The notes under the pieces: generated by a model
What the model was told of the DNA's origin: nothing
Databases searched by the model: none
What the model saw: only the letters and a program-made list of their open reading frames with translations
Part shown: positions 8,953 through 18,006 of the stretch, piece by piece
Numbering within the stretch: the stretch's first letter is position 1
How the letters are laid out: the number at the start of each line of letters is the position of its first letter
Assembly: GCF_023276435.1 (NCBI RefSeq)
Contig: NZ_JALLPO010000034.1
Coordinates: 1-64,000, forward strand
Source of the DNA: Sphaerisporangium perillae
GTDB taxonomy: Bacteria; Actinomycetota; Actinomycetes; Streptosporangiales; Streptosporangiaceae
Reading direction: 5' to 3'
Length of the DNA: 64,000 nt
Position numbers and translations under genes: made by a program

Positions 8953-10104
8953 ATGAAGATTCTGCACACCGCCGACTGGCATGTCGGCAAGGTTCTCAAG
9001 GGCCGGACCCGCGTCGACGAGCACCGCGCGGTGCTGCGCGAACTGGTCCAGCTGGCGCGTGAGGAGGACGTCGACGCGGTGATCGTGGCCGGCGACCTCT
9101 TCGACACCTCCGCGCCGACGCCGGAGGCGCAGTCCCTGGTGCTGAACACGCTGATGGCGCTGCGGGAGGGCGGGCGCGAGGTGGTCGTGCTGGCGGGCAA
9201 CCACGACAACCCGCACCTGCTGGAGGTGTACCGGCCGGTGCTCGGCAAGCTCGGCGTCCAGATCATCGGAACGTTCCGGCGACCGGATCACGGTGGCACG
9301 CTGGCGTTCACGGCCCGCTCGGGTGAGCCGGTACGGCTCGCGGTGCTGCCGTTTCTGTCCCACCGGTACGTCGTCCGCGCCGCCGAGGTGCTCGCGGGCA
9401 CCACCGCCGAGCACAACCGCGACTACGCTCAGCGCATCGGCGAGCTGCTCGGCGCCCTGACCTCGGGCTTCGCCTCCGACACCGTCAACCTCGTCACCAC
9501 CCACGGCACGCTTCCCAGTGGGAAGTTCGGGGGAGGCGAGCGCGAGGCGCAGTCCATCTTCTCCTACTACTTCGAGGCCGCCGCCTTCCCCGTCTCGACC
9601 CAGTACGCCGCTCTCGGTCACCTGCACCGGCGCCAGCAGCTGCCGGGCCCGTGCCCCATCTGGTACAGCGGCTCGCCGATCGCGGTCGACTTCGGCGAGG
9701 AGGCCAACACCCCTGGGGCGCTCCTGGTGACCGTGGAACCCGGGCGGCCCGCCGTGGTGCGCGAGGCGACCATCGCCTCGGCTCGTGCCCTCGCCACGGT
9801 GAGCGGCACGCTGGAGGAACTGGAGGCCATGGCGGGCGAACTCGCGGACACCTGGCTGCGGGTGATCGTGGCGGAGAGGCCGCGGCCCGGGCTCGCCGAG
9901 ACGGTACGCGAGATCCTGCCCGGTGCTTTGGACGTCGAACTCGACGAGCGGTTCCGCCCGGTGCGCGCCTCCCGATCGCAGGGCGCGGCGGGTACCGCGC
10001 ACAGCCCCAGGGAGCTGTTCCGCGGCTACCTGACAGCCACGGGCAGGCAGAACGACCAGGTCGAGAAGTTGTTCAACCGGCTCTACGACGAGGTGGCAAG
10101 CTGA
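8953..10104 (+). CDS. sbcD: SbcD/Mre11-type nuclease subunit
   Basis: Metallophosphoesterase that forms the nuclease half of the SbcCD (Rad50-Mre11) complex, which opens hairpins and trims protein-blocked or broken DNA ends. All phosphodiesterase motifs are present: HTADWHVGK near residue 5, VAGDLFDTS near 49, LAGNHDN near 81, TTHGTLP and ALGHLHRRQ further on. The 383-residue length is normal. AGAAGGAAACGG sits just before ATG 8953. The stop overlaps the start of sbcC by one base (TGATG), so the two subunits are translationally coupled. Confidence 0.95.
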   Translation: MKILHTADWHVGKVLKGRTRVDEHRAVLRELVQLAREEDVDAVIVAGDLFDTSAPTPEAQSLVLNTLMALREGGREVVVLAGNHDNPHLLEVYRPVLGKLGVQIIGTFRRPDHGGTLAFTARSGEPVRLAVLPFLSHRYVVRAAEVLAGTTAEHNRDYAQRIGELLGALTSGFASDTVNLVTTHGTLPSGKFGGGEREAQSIFSYYFEAAAFPVSTQYAALGHLHRRQQLPGPCPIWYSGSPIAVDFGEEANTPGALLVTVEPGRPAVVREATIASARALATVSGTLEELEAMAGELADTWLRVIVAERPRPGLAETVREILPGALDVELDERFRPVRASRSQGAAGTAHSPRELFRGYLTATGRQNDQVEKLFNRLYDEVAS

Positions 10105-12539
10105 TGCGCCCGGTGCGGCTTCACATGGACAATTTCGGCAGCTTCCGCGAGCCGGTCACCGTCGACTTCGCCGACGTGGACTACTTCGCGCTCGTCGGCG
10201 CGACCGGAGCCGGTAAGAGCACGGTCATCGACGCGATCTGCTTCGCCCTCTACGGCACCGTGCCGCGCTGGGGCAAGGAGAACGTCATCGCGCACGCCCT
10301 GGCGCCCTCCGCCACCGCCGGCAAGGTGGCGCTCGTCTTCGAGAGCTCCGGCCGTCGGCACGCCGTCGTCCGAGCCGTCCGCCGCGACGCGAAAGGCAAG
10401 GTTCACACCAAGGAGGCCCGGATCGACGAGCTGGACCCCGCGGTCCCGGCCACGGCGGAGCTCGCCGAGCTGCTGGAGGCGGTGATCCGGCCGGTCGCCG
10501 AGGGCGAGGCCGTGACCGCTGAGGTGCAGCGCATCACCGGCCTGGAGTACAAGTTCTTCACCCAGTGCGTGGTGCTGCCCCAGGGCAGGTTCGCCGAGTT
10601 CCTGCACGCCCAGCCACGCGAGCGGCAGGACCTGCTGGTCCAGCTCCTCGGCGCCGAGGTGTACGACCAGATCCGGGAGCGTGCCGGCCGCGAGGAGGCC
10701 GTGGCCAGGCAGAGCGCCGCATTCGCCCGCGACCGGCTGGCCAAGCTGTCCGACGCCGACGAGGCGGCGGAGCGGGCGGCCACCGACCGGCTCACGTCAT
10801 TGCGCGCCTTCACGGCTCAGATCAGGGCCGATGTCGACTCCTTGCGCGCCGGCGATGAGACGCTACGGAAGGCCAGGGAGGAACGGGCGGCCGCTGCCCA
10901 GCGGCTCGCTCCGCTGGACGCTCTCGCCATGCCCGGCGACGCACCCGCCCTCGCGGCCACGCTGCGCCAGGTCGGCAACGAGGTGAAGGCACGCGCCGAT
11001 GAGGTCTCCCGTCTGGAGGCCGAGGAGCAGCGGGCCCACGAGGACCTGGCCGCGCTCGGAGACAAGGCCGCGCTCACCGCCCACCTGACCGCGTTCGACG
11101 ACCACGATCGGCTGAGCGCCGACCTCGCCAGAGCGAACGCGGAAGCCGAACGGGCACAGGCTGACCTGCGCCGGCTCGGCGCCGAAGCCGAGAAGTGCGC
11201 GACCGCTCTCGCCGACGCCGAGCAGGAGTGGAACCGGCTCCGCGACGCCCATGCCGCGGCTGAGCTGGCCCAGCGGCTCTCGGTCGGCGAGCCCTGCCCG
11301 ACCTGTCTGCGTCCCGTCACCGAACTGCCCCACCATCCCGCCCTCTCCGACCTCGAAACGGCCAGGCGGGCGGTCGACGCGGCCAGGAAGCAGGCCGAAC
11401 AGGGTCGAACCCGGCATGGCAAGGCTGAGACCCAGGCCACCGTGGCGACGCGCCGAGCCGACGAACTGGGTGAGAGTCTCGCCGCCCTGTCCCTCTCCGG
11501 AGACCGGGACGAGATCGCGTCGAGGCTGGGCACGATCCACGAGGCGGAGGACGCGGTCACGCAGGCCAGGCAGGCCATGAAGGCGGCTCGTTCACGGCTG
11601 GCGGAGGTTCAGCGGCGTGCCGATGAGGCCGGGCGGAAGGCCGAACAGTCCTGGCGGGACCTGGACGCGGCGCGCGACACGGTCGTCGCCCTCGGCGCGC
11701 CGCCGCTCGACCGCGACGACCTCCACCGGGCCTGGACCGAACTCCTCGCCTGGCGCGATCGAGCCGCCGAGAGCCGGCGGTCGGCGATGGCCGTACACGA
11801 CGAAGAACTGACCCAGATGGAGCGCAGGCAAGACGGCGAGCGTGTCCTGCTCCTCAAGCGGCTCGTCGACCATGAGATCTCCATTGATTCCGAGCCCACA
11901 CCGGACGCGATCGCCGAGACCGTCGTCAAGGCGGTCACCCGAGCCGAGACCCTGGTGGAGCGGGTCCGGGAGAACCGCAGGCTCGCCACCGAACTCACCG
12001 AGCAGGCCACGGAGAAGGACCAGGAAGCACGGGTCGCCCACGAGCTGGCACAACTGCTGCGTGCCGACGCTTTCGAACGATGGCTGTGCTCCGAGGCGCT
12101 GGAACTGCTCGTCGCCGCGGCGTCCGACACCCTGCGCGAGCTGTCCGACGGCCAGTACGAGCTGGCCCTCGGCGGAAGGAACGAGATCGAGGTCGTCGAC
12201 CATGCCGAGGCGGGGATGCGGCGCAACGTGCGCACCCTGTCGGGCGGCGAGACCTTCCAGGCCGCGCTGGCCCTCGCGCTCGCACTGTCAGAGCAGGTCG
12301 CGGGGCTGGCGGCCGCCGCCTCCCGCAGCCTCGACTCGATCTTCCTGGACGAAGGCTTCGGCACCCTCGACCCGGCCACGCTCGACACGGTCGCCACGAC
12401 GCTCGAACGCCTGGCCATCAGCCGGGAGCGCATGGTCGGGCTGGTCACCCATGTCCCCGCTCTGGCCGACCGGGTGCCGGTACGATTCGAGGTCACCCGC
12501 GACACCAGGGGATCTCATCTGCGGAAGGCGGCATCATGA
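10104..12539 (+). CDS. sbcC: SbcC/Rad50-type SMC-like ATPase
   Basis: ATPase partner of SbcD. The N-terminal half has Walker A GATGAGKST (about residues 32-40) and a Q-loop region ending VLPQGRFAEFL. Two long coiled-coil arms, rich in Ala, Glu and Arg, flank a zinc-hook CPTC at residues 398-401. The C-terminal half has the signature LSGGETFQAALALALAL near 712 and Walker B/D-loop SIFLDEGFGTLD near 746. It has 811 residues, shorter than E. coli SbcC but normal for actinobacterial forms. The ATG overlaps the sbcD stop, and its own stop overlaps the nurA start (ATGA). Confidence 0.95.
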   Translation: MRPVRLHMDNFGSFREPVTVDFADVDYFALVGATGAGKSTVIDAICFALYGTVPRWGKENVIAHALAPSATAGKVALVFESSGRRHAVVRAVRRDAKGKVHTKEARIDELDPAVPATAELAELLEAVIRPVAEGEAVTAEVQRITGLEYKFFTQCVVLPQGRFAEFLHAQPRERQDLLVQLLGAEVYDQIRERAGREEAVARQSAAFARDRLAKLSDADEAAERAATDRLTSLRAFTAQIRADVDSLRAGDETLRKAREERAAAAQRLAPLDALAMPGDAPALAATLRQVGNEVKARADEVSRLEAEEQRAHEDLAALGDKAALTAHLTAFDDHDRLSADLARANAEAERAQADLRRLGAEAEKCATALADAEQEWNRLRDAHAAAELAQRLSVGEPCPTCLRPVTELPHHPALSDLETARRAVDAARKQAEQGRTRHGKAETQATVATRRADELGESLAALSLSGDRDEIASRLGTIHEAEDAVTQARQAMKAARSRLAEVQRRADEAGRKAEQSWRDLDAARDTVVALGAPPLDRDDLHRAWTELLAWRDRAAESRRSAMAVHDEELTQMERRQDGERVLLLKRLVDHEISIDSEPTPDAIAETVVKAVTRAETLVERVRENRRLATELTEQATEKDQEARVAHELAQLLRADAFERWLCSEALELLVAAASDTLRELSDGQYELALGGRNEIEVVDHAEAGMRRNVRTLSGGETFQAALALALALSEQVAGLAAAASRSLDSIFLDEGFGTLDPATLDTVATTLERLAISRERMVGLVTHVPALADRVPVRFEVTRDTRGSHLRKAAS

Positions 12540-13552
12540 CGATCACGGCTCCGCGGCCGGGTTTCACCGTCGACCCTTGGGATCCCGGTTACGGCGCGGC
12601 GCTCGACCACGAGGCTCTCGGCGAGCAGAAGATCACCACCGCCGAGCTCGATCTGGGCATCGAGGTCCCGGGCGCCGACTGGCGTCCCATCTCGCCCGCA
12701 TCGAGCGCCGCGGCTCCCGGCGTCCTGCTCGTCGCCGACGGGGTGCGCCGGATCGACGCCCGGGTGTGGGCCCATCAGCCCGACGGCGCCGTGCCGCTGC
12801 CGGGCATCGCCGCCTCGTTGGCGGCCGGGATCGTCCGCTGCGTTCCCGGCGGCGGCACGCCGGCGACCCTGGTCGATGTCGAGGTGAGCCGGTCGGTGTT
12901 CAGCGCCTCGCCCGACGTGCCGGACATCGTGACCGCCGCCGCCACCTACCAGGGGCGCAGGGCGTCCGGTGCCACGATGGACCAGCTCTCCCTGGCTCTC
13001 CAGCAGCATCTCGCGGAGCTCGAAGTCGACGTCGCGATCCGCTACCGCGCCCAGGCCGGCTCCGATGACCTGCTCCTGGTGGACGGGCCGCTGCGTGGCC
13101 GTACCCACCTGCCGCGTACCGTCGGCTACATCAAGACGCACCACACCGCCTACCTTCCTTCGCCGCAGGCCGCCATCGTCTCGGCGCTGCTTCCGGGGCA
13201 GCGCACGCCCGTCTTCCTGATGGGCACCAGCTGGAGCCGGCACGCCTGGTACCTCCGGCTGCCCATCCGGTCCGCGACGCCGTGGGCCGGGATCGTACGC
13301 TGCGAGGCCGGTGCCGACCTGTTCGCGGACGAGGTGATCGGCCTCGCGGACGCGGTCTCGCGCCTGCTGCCGCCTCTCGCCGGCGTCGACTACAAGGACC
13401 CGCGCGCTCCGCAGAACCTCGTGCCCATCGGCGGGTTGGAGAAGCTCCTCCGCCACCGGCTCGGCGACGCCCGTCTGCTGTACCGATCGCTGCGCCTCGC
13501 CGCCACCCACGGCACCGGCGCGCCGCACGAACGGCCGCCCGTGTCAGTGTGA
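12536..13552 (+). CDS. NurA-like DNA-end-resection nuclease
   Basis: NurA-domain nuclease of 338 residues. In archaea NurA works with HerA to degrade the 5' strand at breaks. Family landmarks are visible in order: an acidic ADGVRRIDARVW block with D68, LLLVDGPL with D183, VGYIKTHH with K200, AWYLRLP with Y239, GIVRCEAG with E257 and the C-terminal APQNLVPIGGLEK. These match the DG, DGPL, YxRL and PxP positions of the fold. The assignment rests on these motifs and on context, since NurA sequences diverge strongly. The ATG overlaps the sbcC stop by four bases, making a complete HerA-Mre11-Rad50-NurA operon. The next gene is convergent. Confidence 0.82.
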   Translation: MTITAPRPGFTVDPWDPGYGAALDHEALGEQKITTAELDLGIEVPGADWRPISPASSAAAPGVLLVADGVRRIDARVWAHQPDGAVPLPGIAASLAAGIVRCVPGGGTPATLVDVEVSRSVFSASPDVPDIVTAAATYQGRRASGATMDQLSLALQQHLAELEVDVAIRYRAQAGSDDLLLVDGPLRGRTHLPRTVGYIKTHHTAYLPSPQAAIVSALLPGQRTPVFLMGTSWSRHAWYLRLPIRSATPWAGIVRCEAGADLFADEVIGLADAVSRLLPPLAGVDYKDPRAPQNLVPIGGLEKLLRHRLGDARLLYRSLRLAATHGTGAPHERPPVSV

Positions 13553-13657
13553 CGGGCGTGAGGTCGAGGTCCTGCGTGACCTTTCTGCAGAGATCACATT
13601 GCTGGTGATCAGGCCGGTGGTCATCCGGCCACCGGTCGTGACGCTTAGTACGGCACC

Positions 13658-14752
13658 TCAGCATCCTGGGTATTTGGCGAAGGAGACGTGGCGCCCGGTG
13701 AACTCGGTCGCGAAGTCGTCGGCGAGTTCGGTGATGGTGTCCCGGCCTTCCAGCTGTGACAGCCACCGCAGGGGGAGGGCGGTGTCGCCGTGCCGGGCTC
13801 CCAGGAGGTTGCCGCAGATGGCGCCGGTGGAGTCGCTGTCGCCGGAGTGGTTCACGGCCAGGAGCAGGGCTTGCTCGAAGTCGTGTTCGTGCATCAGGGC
13901 GCTGTAGACGGCGATGGAGAGTGCTTCCTCGGCCACCCACGCGCCTCCTAGCGTCTCCACGGCCTCTGGGGACGGGTTCCCCTTGGCGGCCAGCGCGACC
14001 GCGGTTTCGAGCGCCTTCGTGGTCTCGTCGTGTGCAGGGTGCTCGGCCAGCAGGTCAAGGGTCCGCCGTACCGCCTGCGCCGTGGTGTCGCCTCGCACGA
14101 GGAAGAAGATGATGGCGGCGAAGGCTCCGGCGGCGAGATAACCCGTGGGGTGGCCGTGAGTGATCTGGGCGCACCGAGCCGCGAGCCGGAAAGCCATCTC
14201 CTCTTCCTGAACCGCCAGACCGAACGGGGCCGAGCGCATGACGGTGCCGCATCCCTTGGAGCCGGGATTGATCGCACCGGGTTCGCCGGCGGCGGCCATC
14301 GGGCCGAGTTCGTGGTGCAGGCCGGACAGGCAGGCGTTGCCGGGTGCGCGCCGCGAGTAGAGCCAGGACTGTTCCCGCAACCAGCCGGTGCGCACCATGT
14401 CATTCCCTGGCGGCGGCGCGGAGTGCTGCTGGGTGTCGAGCCAGCGCAGGTACGCGTGGCGCACGACGGCGACCTCGGCACCGCCGATGCCCCGGTGCCG
14501 TCCACGGACGTTGGCGCGAATCAGCCCTTCGACCGTGAACAGCGTCATCTGGGTGTCGTCCGTGATCAGACCGACCTTTCCGCGCCAATCGGGAGCGAGG
14601 TCGGTGAGCCCGGCATGACCATGGAGGTGGCGGATGGCCGCGATGGACTCGAACTCGATCGGCGCCCCCAGCGCGTCACCCATCGCCCCACCGAGCAGGC
14701 AGCCACGCACCCTGCTCCCGAACGTCACCTCGCTGTGCTCGGCTTCGCGCAT
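13658..14752 (-). CDS. ADP-ribosylglycohydrolase (DraG/ARH family)
   Basis: Enzyme of 364 residues that removes ADP-ribose from proteins, nucleic acids or small molecules. The dinuclear-magnesium signature is complete: GCLLGGAMGDALGAPIEF near the N-terminus, ITDDTQMTLF near residue 65 and HSGDSDSTGAICGNLLG near the C-terminus. I chose ATG 14752 because GGGGGAGGAG lies about nine bases upstream; a GTG at 14773 is in frame. It ends about 105 bases from the convergent nurA gene. A degenerate copy of its 5' end, including the ribosome binding site, occurs at 2200-2320, so a second copy probably once existed. A macrodomain gene lies at 45 kb, but nothing links the two beyond shared ADP-ribose chemistry. 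Confidence 0.93.
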   Translation of the reverse strand: MREAEHSEVTFGSRVRGCLLGGAMGDALGAPIEFESIAAIRHLHGHAGLTDLAPDWRGKVGLITDDTQMTLFTVEGLIRANVRGRHRGIGGAEVAVVRHAYLRWLDTQQHSAPPPGNDMVRTGWLREQSWLYSRRAPGNACLSGLHHELGPMAAAGEPGAINPGSKGCGTVMRSAPFGLAVQEEEMAFRLAARCAQITHGHPTGYLAAGAFAAIIFFLVRGDTTAQAVRRTLDLLAEHPAHDETTKALETAVALAAKGNPSPEAVETLGGAWVAEEALSIAVYSALMHEHDFEQALLLAVNHSGDSDSTGAICGNLLGARHGDTALPLRWLSQLEGRDTITELADDFATEFTGRHVSFAKYPGC

Positions 14753-15222
14753 GATGATGATCTCCTCCCCCACGGCTGTCCCCGACCGTACCGGCAGAAA
14801 CCGCCACCTTGCGTCGATGTCCGCCGATTCGTGAACCTGTGGAAAGGCGATCGCGTGACCTGTGCGGCCTCGCCACCTGATGTACGACGTGCGGTGGCGT
14901 AGGGACGCCGGTTGGTGCTCTTCAGGCGGGCACGGTCTATGAGCCGCTGCGCTGACGCCCCGGGGACCGAGCTGGATGCGGGCCGCTCATCCTCGGCACA
15001 GTGCCCACTCGACGCCCGGGCAGCGGTCCATGACGACATCGAGCCCGGCGCCGAGGGCGCGCTGGGCGGCGGCCTGGTCGATCGCGCCGAGCGGGAGCCA
15101 GACCGCGCGGGCGCCCGCCGCGATCGCAACACGGTCAGCCCCTCGGGGCTTCCACGGAGCGAGCACAGAAGAGGAATTCCGGATCCGGCAGCCGGCGGCC
15201 GCGCCGTCCTGCGCGTCGGCCC
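14753..15222. other. Intergenic region with a CoA-binding-protein remnant
   Basis: About 470 bases between the ADP-ribosylglycohydrolase start and the reductase stop. It holds the presumed promoter of the former near 14770-14900 and the tail of a CoA-binding-domain gene at 14987-15136. Nothing else was recognised. Confidence 0.5.
14987..15136 (-). pseudogene. 3' fragment of a CoA-binding (YccU-like) protein gene
   Basis: The minus strand reads GARAVWLPLGAID, then GAGLDVVMDRCPGVEW and a stop. This is the hallmark C-terminal strand-helix of the YccU/CoA-binding Rossmann family (AVWLQLGVxxEEA...GxxVVMDRCPxIE). The N-terminal two-thirds, including the nucleotide-binding loop, are missing. In-frame sequence extends upstream, but without family similarity. 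Confidence 0.75.
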
Positions 15223-16230
15223 CTATATGTCGAGGACCAGGCGAGGGGTTCTGGACCTGCCGACGCAGATCATCATCGTCTTGCCCGCCTGGCGTTCCTT
15301 GTCGCTCAGGATGGTGTCGTGGTGTTCGGGCACGCCCTCGATGACGCGGGTCTCGCAGGTGCCGCAGTATCCCTCCTCGCACGAGGACATGGCTTCGGGT
15401 ACGACGTCGCGCACCGCGTCGAGAATGGTGCGGTCGGACGGGACGGTGACCACACAGCCGCTGCGCCGCAGCTCGACCTCGAAGGTGGTCACCTGGCTCA
15501 CGACAACCGGCTCGGCCGCTCGTGCCGCGCCCGTCGAGCCGAAGCGCTCCGTGTGCAGGCTCATCGGGCCCTCGGCACACCGCCGCTCCACTGCCGCCAA
15601 CAGGCCCTCGGGCCCGCAGCAGTAAACGGCCGTGCCCGGCCCGCTCTGGGCCAGCGCCGCGTCGAGATCCGGAATGCCCAGCTCGTCCTGCGGAACGATT
15701 TCGACGCGGTCCTCGCCCAGCTCGACCAGCTCCTCCACGAACGCCATGGATGAGCGTGACCGCCCGCCGTAGACAAGGCGCCACTCGGCGCCCCGTGCGC
15801 TGACGTCCCGGACCATCGCGAGGATCGGCGTTATGCCGATCCCCCCGGCGACGAACAGGTACCGAGCCGCTTCGACCAGCGGAAACCTGTTCCGCGGGCC
15901 GCGGACCGAGATGGTCTTGCCCGGCAGCACGGTCTCATGCAGCTCCTGAGACCCGCCGCGGCCTGCCGCCTCGCGCAGCACCGCCACGGTGTAGCAACCC
16001 CGGTCGGCCGGTCGGCCGCACAGCGAGTACTGCCGCACCAGGCCCGAGGGCAGCACCAGGTCGATGTGCGCGCCGGGTTCCCAGGCGGGCAGCTCGCCAC
16101 CGTCCGGATCGACGAGACGCAGGGACATCACGTCGTCGGCTTCCCACGTCGTGCTTCGCACCAGTAGGTCACGTCTGTCCGGGTCGGCCCCGTGCAGCGT
16201 GGCCGCGGGATTCTCGCTCAGCATGGTCAT
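15223..16230 (-). CDS. Phthalate-dioxygenase-reductase-type oxidoreductase
   Basis: Electron-transfer protein of the PDR/VanB class with three domains in 335 residues. The flavin domain has RQYSLCGRP near residue 66. The NAD(P)H domain has VAGGIGITPILAMV near 127 and YCCGPEGLL near 205. The C-terminal plant-type 2Fe-2S ferredoxin has CEEGYCGTC near 290 and the fourth Cys in MMICVGRS. Such proteins pass electrons from NADH to a Rieske oxygenase, here most likely the one at 20856-22142. It is the last gene of the minus-strand catabolic cluster, 64 bases after the 194-residue protein. Confidence 0.93.
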   Translation of the reverse strand: MTMLSENPAATLHGADPDRRDLLVRSTTWEADDVMSLRLVDPDGGELPAWEPGAHIDLVLPSGLVRQYSLCGRPADRGCYTVAVLREAAGRGGSQELHETVLPGKTISVRGPRNRFPLVEAARYLFVAGGIGITPILAMVRDVSARGAEWRLVYGGRSRSSMAFVEELVELGEDRVEIVPQDELGIPDLDAALAQSGPGTAVYCCGPEGLLAAVERRCAEGPMSLHTERFGSTGAARAAEPVVVSQVTTFEVELRRSGCVVTVPSDRTILDAVRDVVPEAMSSCEEGYCGTCETRVIEGVPEHHDTILSDKERQAGKTMMICVGRSRTPRLVLDI

Positions 16231-16294
16231 GGTGTTCGCCTTCGCAGATCTGGGTGCGGGGTACCGCCATCACGACGCCACGGGGGTACCGCCG

Positions 16295-16879
16295 TCATGA
16301 CGCCACGGCGGGTTCGCGGGGGCCACCCCGCAGTACGTCGAGGAAGTGCGCCGCGAGCTCGGTGCCCCGCAGGACGACGAGCATGTCCGCGGCCTCGCGC
16401 AGCGTCGCCATCGCCGTGTTGCCCATAGGGGTGTCCCAGTTCCGGGAGCCGACCACGAGGGCGGCGATCAGGGAGCCGTTGGCCCGGGCGGCCTCGGCCA
16501 GGTTCAGGCACAGGGGCCCGGGTACCTCGGCGAGGTCGGTGGCCAGCAGCACCACCATGTCGGCGGTGTCCACCAGTTCGGCGACGCCGAGGTCGTCGAA
16601 GGCGGGACGCCAGCCGTGCTCGCCCAGCGGGACCGACCCGAGCCGCGGCACGTCGCCGTCCACACCCGTCGACGCGGTCACGCCCCGGACGGTCATCAGG
16701 CCGTCGAGACCCGACCCGAGCATGGCCACCTGTGCCCTCGTGGCGTCGGTGCCCAGTGGTACGACCAGGACGCGCGCCTCATATGAGCGTCGCGCGCCGT
16801 TCGGCCGTGCACTGTCCGGCCGCGCGCCGTTCGGCGGTGCGTTGTCCGGCCGCGCGCCGTTCGGCTGTGCACTGTTCAT
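16295..16879 (-). CDS. Hypothetical 194-aa protein with N-terminal 10-residue repeats
   Basis: The family is not recognised. After the start at 16879 come three decapeptide-like repeats built on PNGARPDxA, encoded by 30-bp DNA repeats at 16791-16880. The rest looks like an alpha/beta nucleotide-binding fold: ARVLVVPLGTDATRAQV, then DTADMVVLLATDLAEVPGP, LIAALVVGSRNW and DMLVVLRGTELAAHFLDVL. No catalytic motif can be named. It sits between the Zn-dehydrogenase (14 bases upstream) and the reductase, so it belongs to the same transcript and probably serves the same pathway as an accessory or regulatory protein. Confidence 0.72.
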   Translation of the reverse strand: MNSAQPNGARPDNAPPNGARPDSARPNGARRSYEARVLVVPLGTDATRAQVAMLGSGLDGLMTVRGVTASTGVDGDVPRLGSVPLGEHGWRPAFDDLGVAELVDTADMVVLLATDLAEVPGPLCLNLAEAARANGSLIAALVVGSRNWDTPMGNTAMATLREAADMLVVLRGTELAAHFLDVLRGGPREPAVAS

Positions 16880-16880
16880 C
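16791..16880. repeat. 30-bp tandem repeat, three units
   Basis: Units at 16791, 16821 and 16851 each begin CGCGCGCCGTTCGGC and differ at a few positions. They lie inside the first codons of the 194-residue minus-strand gene and keep its frame, giving ten-residue repeats. The last unit runs up to the start codon. Confidence 0.9.
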
Positions 16881-16893
16881 ACGGTCCTTCCCT

Positions 16894-18006
16894 TCAGGTG
16901 GCCGGCCGGTCCGCCCACGGGCGGACGACGACGTGCGGGGTGTCCGGGCCCTGCCCGGCGGCTAGCCGGTTCAGCATGTCGCCGACGCCGGCAAGGGGCA
17001 CGTCGACGGTGGGCACGCCCTCCAACCCGGATCCGCCGCCGTCCAGCAGCTCGATGCTCTGGCGCACCCGTTCCGGGGCGCGGCCGCGCACGCCACGGAT
17101 GGTCGCGTTCAGCCTGGTCAGCTCGCTGGTGTCGAGGGTCGCGGCGGTCGAGCCCTTGCCGCCCGCCAGCACCAGCCGCCCACCTTGGGCGAGCAGGGAT
17201 ACCGCACCGGTGACGCTGCCGGACCCGGCGCCGGTGAGGTCGAGCACGACGTCGGCCATCCGGCCATCGGTGGCCTCCGCGAGAAGCTCCCGCAGGTCGG
17301 GGCCGGCGGATTCGGCGGCGGTGGCGCCCAGGGACCTCGCGATGTCCAGACGGGAGCGGTCCTGCGGCAGACCGGAGACGAGGATCTCGCCTGCGCCGCC
17401 GTACCGTGCCGCCGCCACCGCAGCGAGCCCGTGATACCCGGGGCCGAGCACCACGACCGTCTCGCCAGGCCGTAGCGCGCCCGCGCCCAGCACCCAGTCG
17501 AGCGCGTTCGCCAAGGGCAGTGCCCAGGCCGCGAGCGTGTCGCCGAGGCCGGTGGGCAGCGGATGGACCACGGCCTCCCTGGGCAGGTACATGTACTGGG
17601 CGTTGCCGCCCCACAGGGAGGGGCTTTCGTCGACAGGGACCAGCCCGACCCGGCGCCCTTCGCCCCACATGTCGGTACGGGGACACAGCCGGTACCGGCC
17701 GGCGCGGCACTGTTCGCAGTCGCCGCAGGGCAAGTACTCCTCGACCACCACCCTGTCACCGGCCCGCACGCCCCAGCGGCGCGCGGCGTCGTCGCCGAGC
17801 TCGGTGACGACGCCGTGCACGTGGTGGCCGAGCACCGTCGGCCTGGGCAGCCCGGCGCTGTGCAGCGCCACGTCGGTGCCGCAGATGCCGCCGGCCTCCA
17901 CCCGCAGCCAGCCGTCGTCCGCCCGGCTCGGCGTGAGGGGGAACTCGCGCAGTTCGGAGCGGCCCCCGGGCAGGGCGACGCTCGCCAGGGCGGTGCCGGC
18001 CGTCAT
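16894..18006 (-). CDS. Zinc-binding alcohol dehydrogenase family protein
   Basis: Medium-chain dehydrogenase of 370 residues. Zinc-site motifs are GGICGTDVALH near residue 40, GHHVHGVVTELG near 61 and a structural-zinc cluster CGDCEQCRAGRYRLC near 95. The nucleotide fold carries VVVLGPGYHGLAAVAAA near 180, with Tyr-His where GxGxxG usually stands. It probably oxidises an alcohol or diol intermediate of the aromatic or related pathway encoded around it. The ATG at 18006 overlaps the stop of the ABC ATPase gene by four bases; an in-frame ATG at 18018 is the alternative. Confidence 0.9.
   Translation of the reverse strand: MTAGTALASVALPGGRSELREFPLTPSRADDGWLRVEAGGICGTDVALHSAGLPRPTVLGHHVHGVVTELGDDAARRWGVRAGDRVVVEEYLPCGDCEQCRAGRYRLCPRTDMWGEGRRVGLVPVDESPSLWGGNAQYMYLPREAVVHPLPTGLGDTLAAWALPLANALDWVLGAGALRPGETVVVLGPGYHGLAAVAAARYGGAGEILVSGLPQDRSRLDIARSLGATAAESAGPDLRELLAEATDGRMADVVLDLTGAGSGSVTGAVSLLAQGGRLVLAGGKGSTAATLDTSELTRLNATIRGVRGRAPERVRQSIELLDGGGSGLEGVPTVDVPLAGVGDMLNRLAAGQGPDTPHVVVRPWADRPAT

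Noticed and set aside
7456-10002. An 848-residue minus-strand frame
   Set aside because: It is a shadow of the HerA-like and sbcD genes, rich in Arg, Gly and Pro and without recognisable domains.
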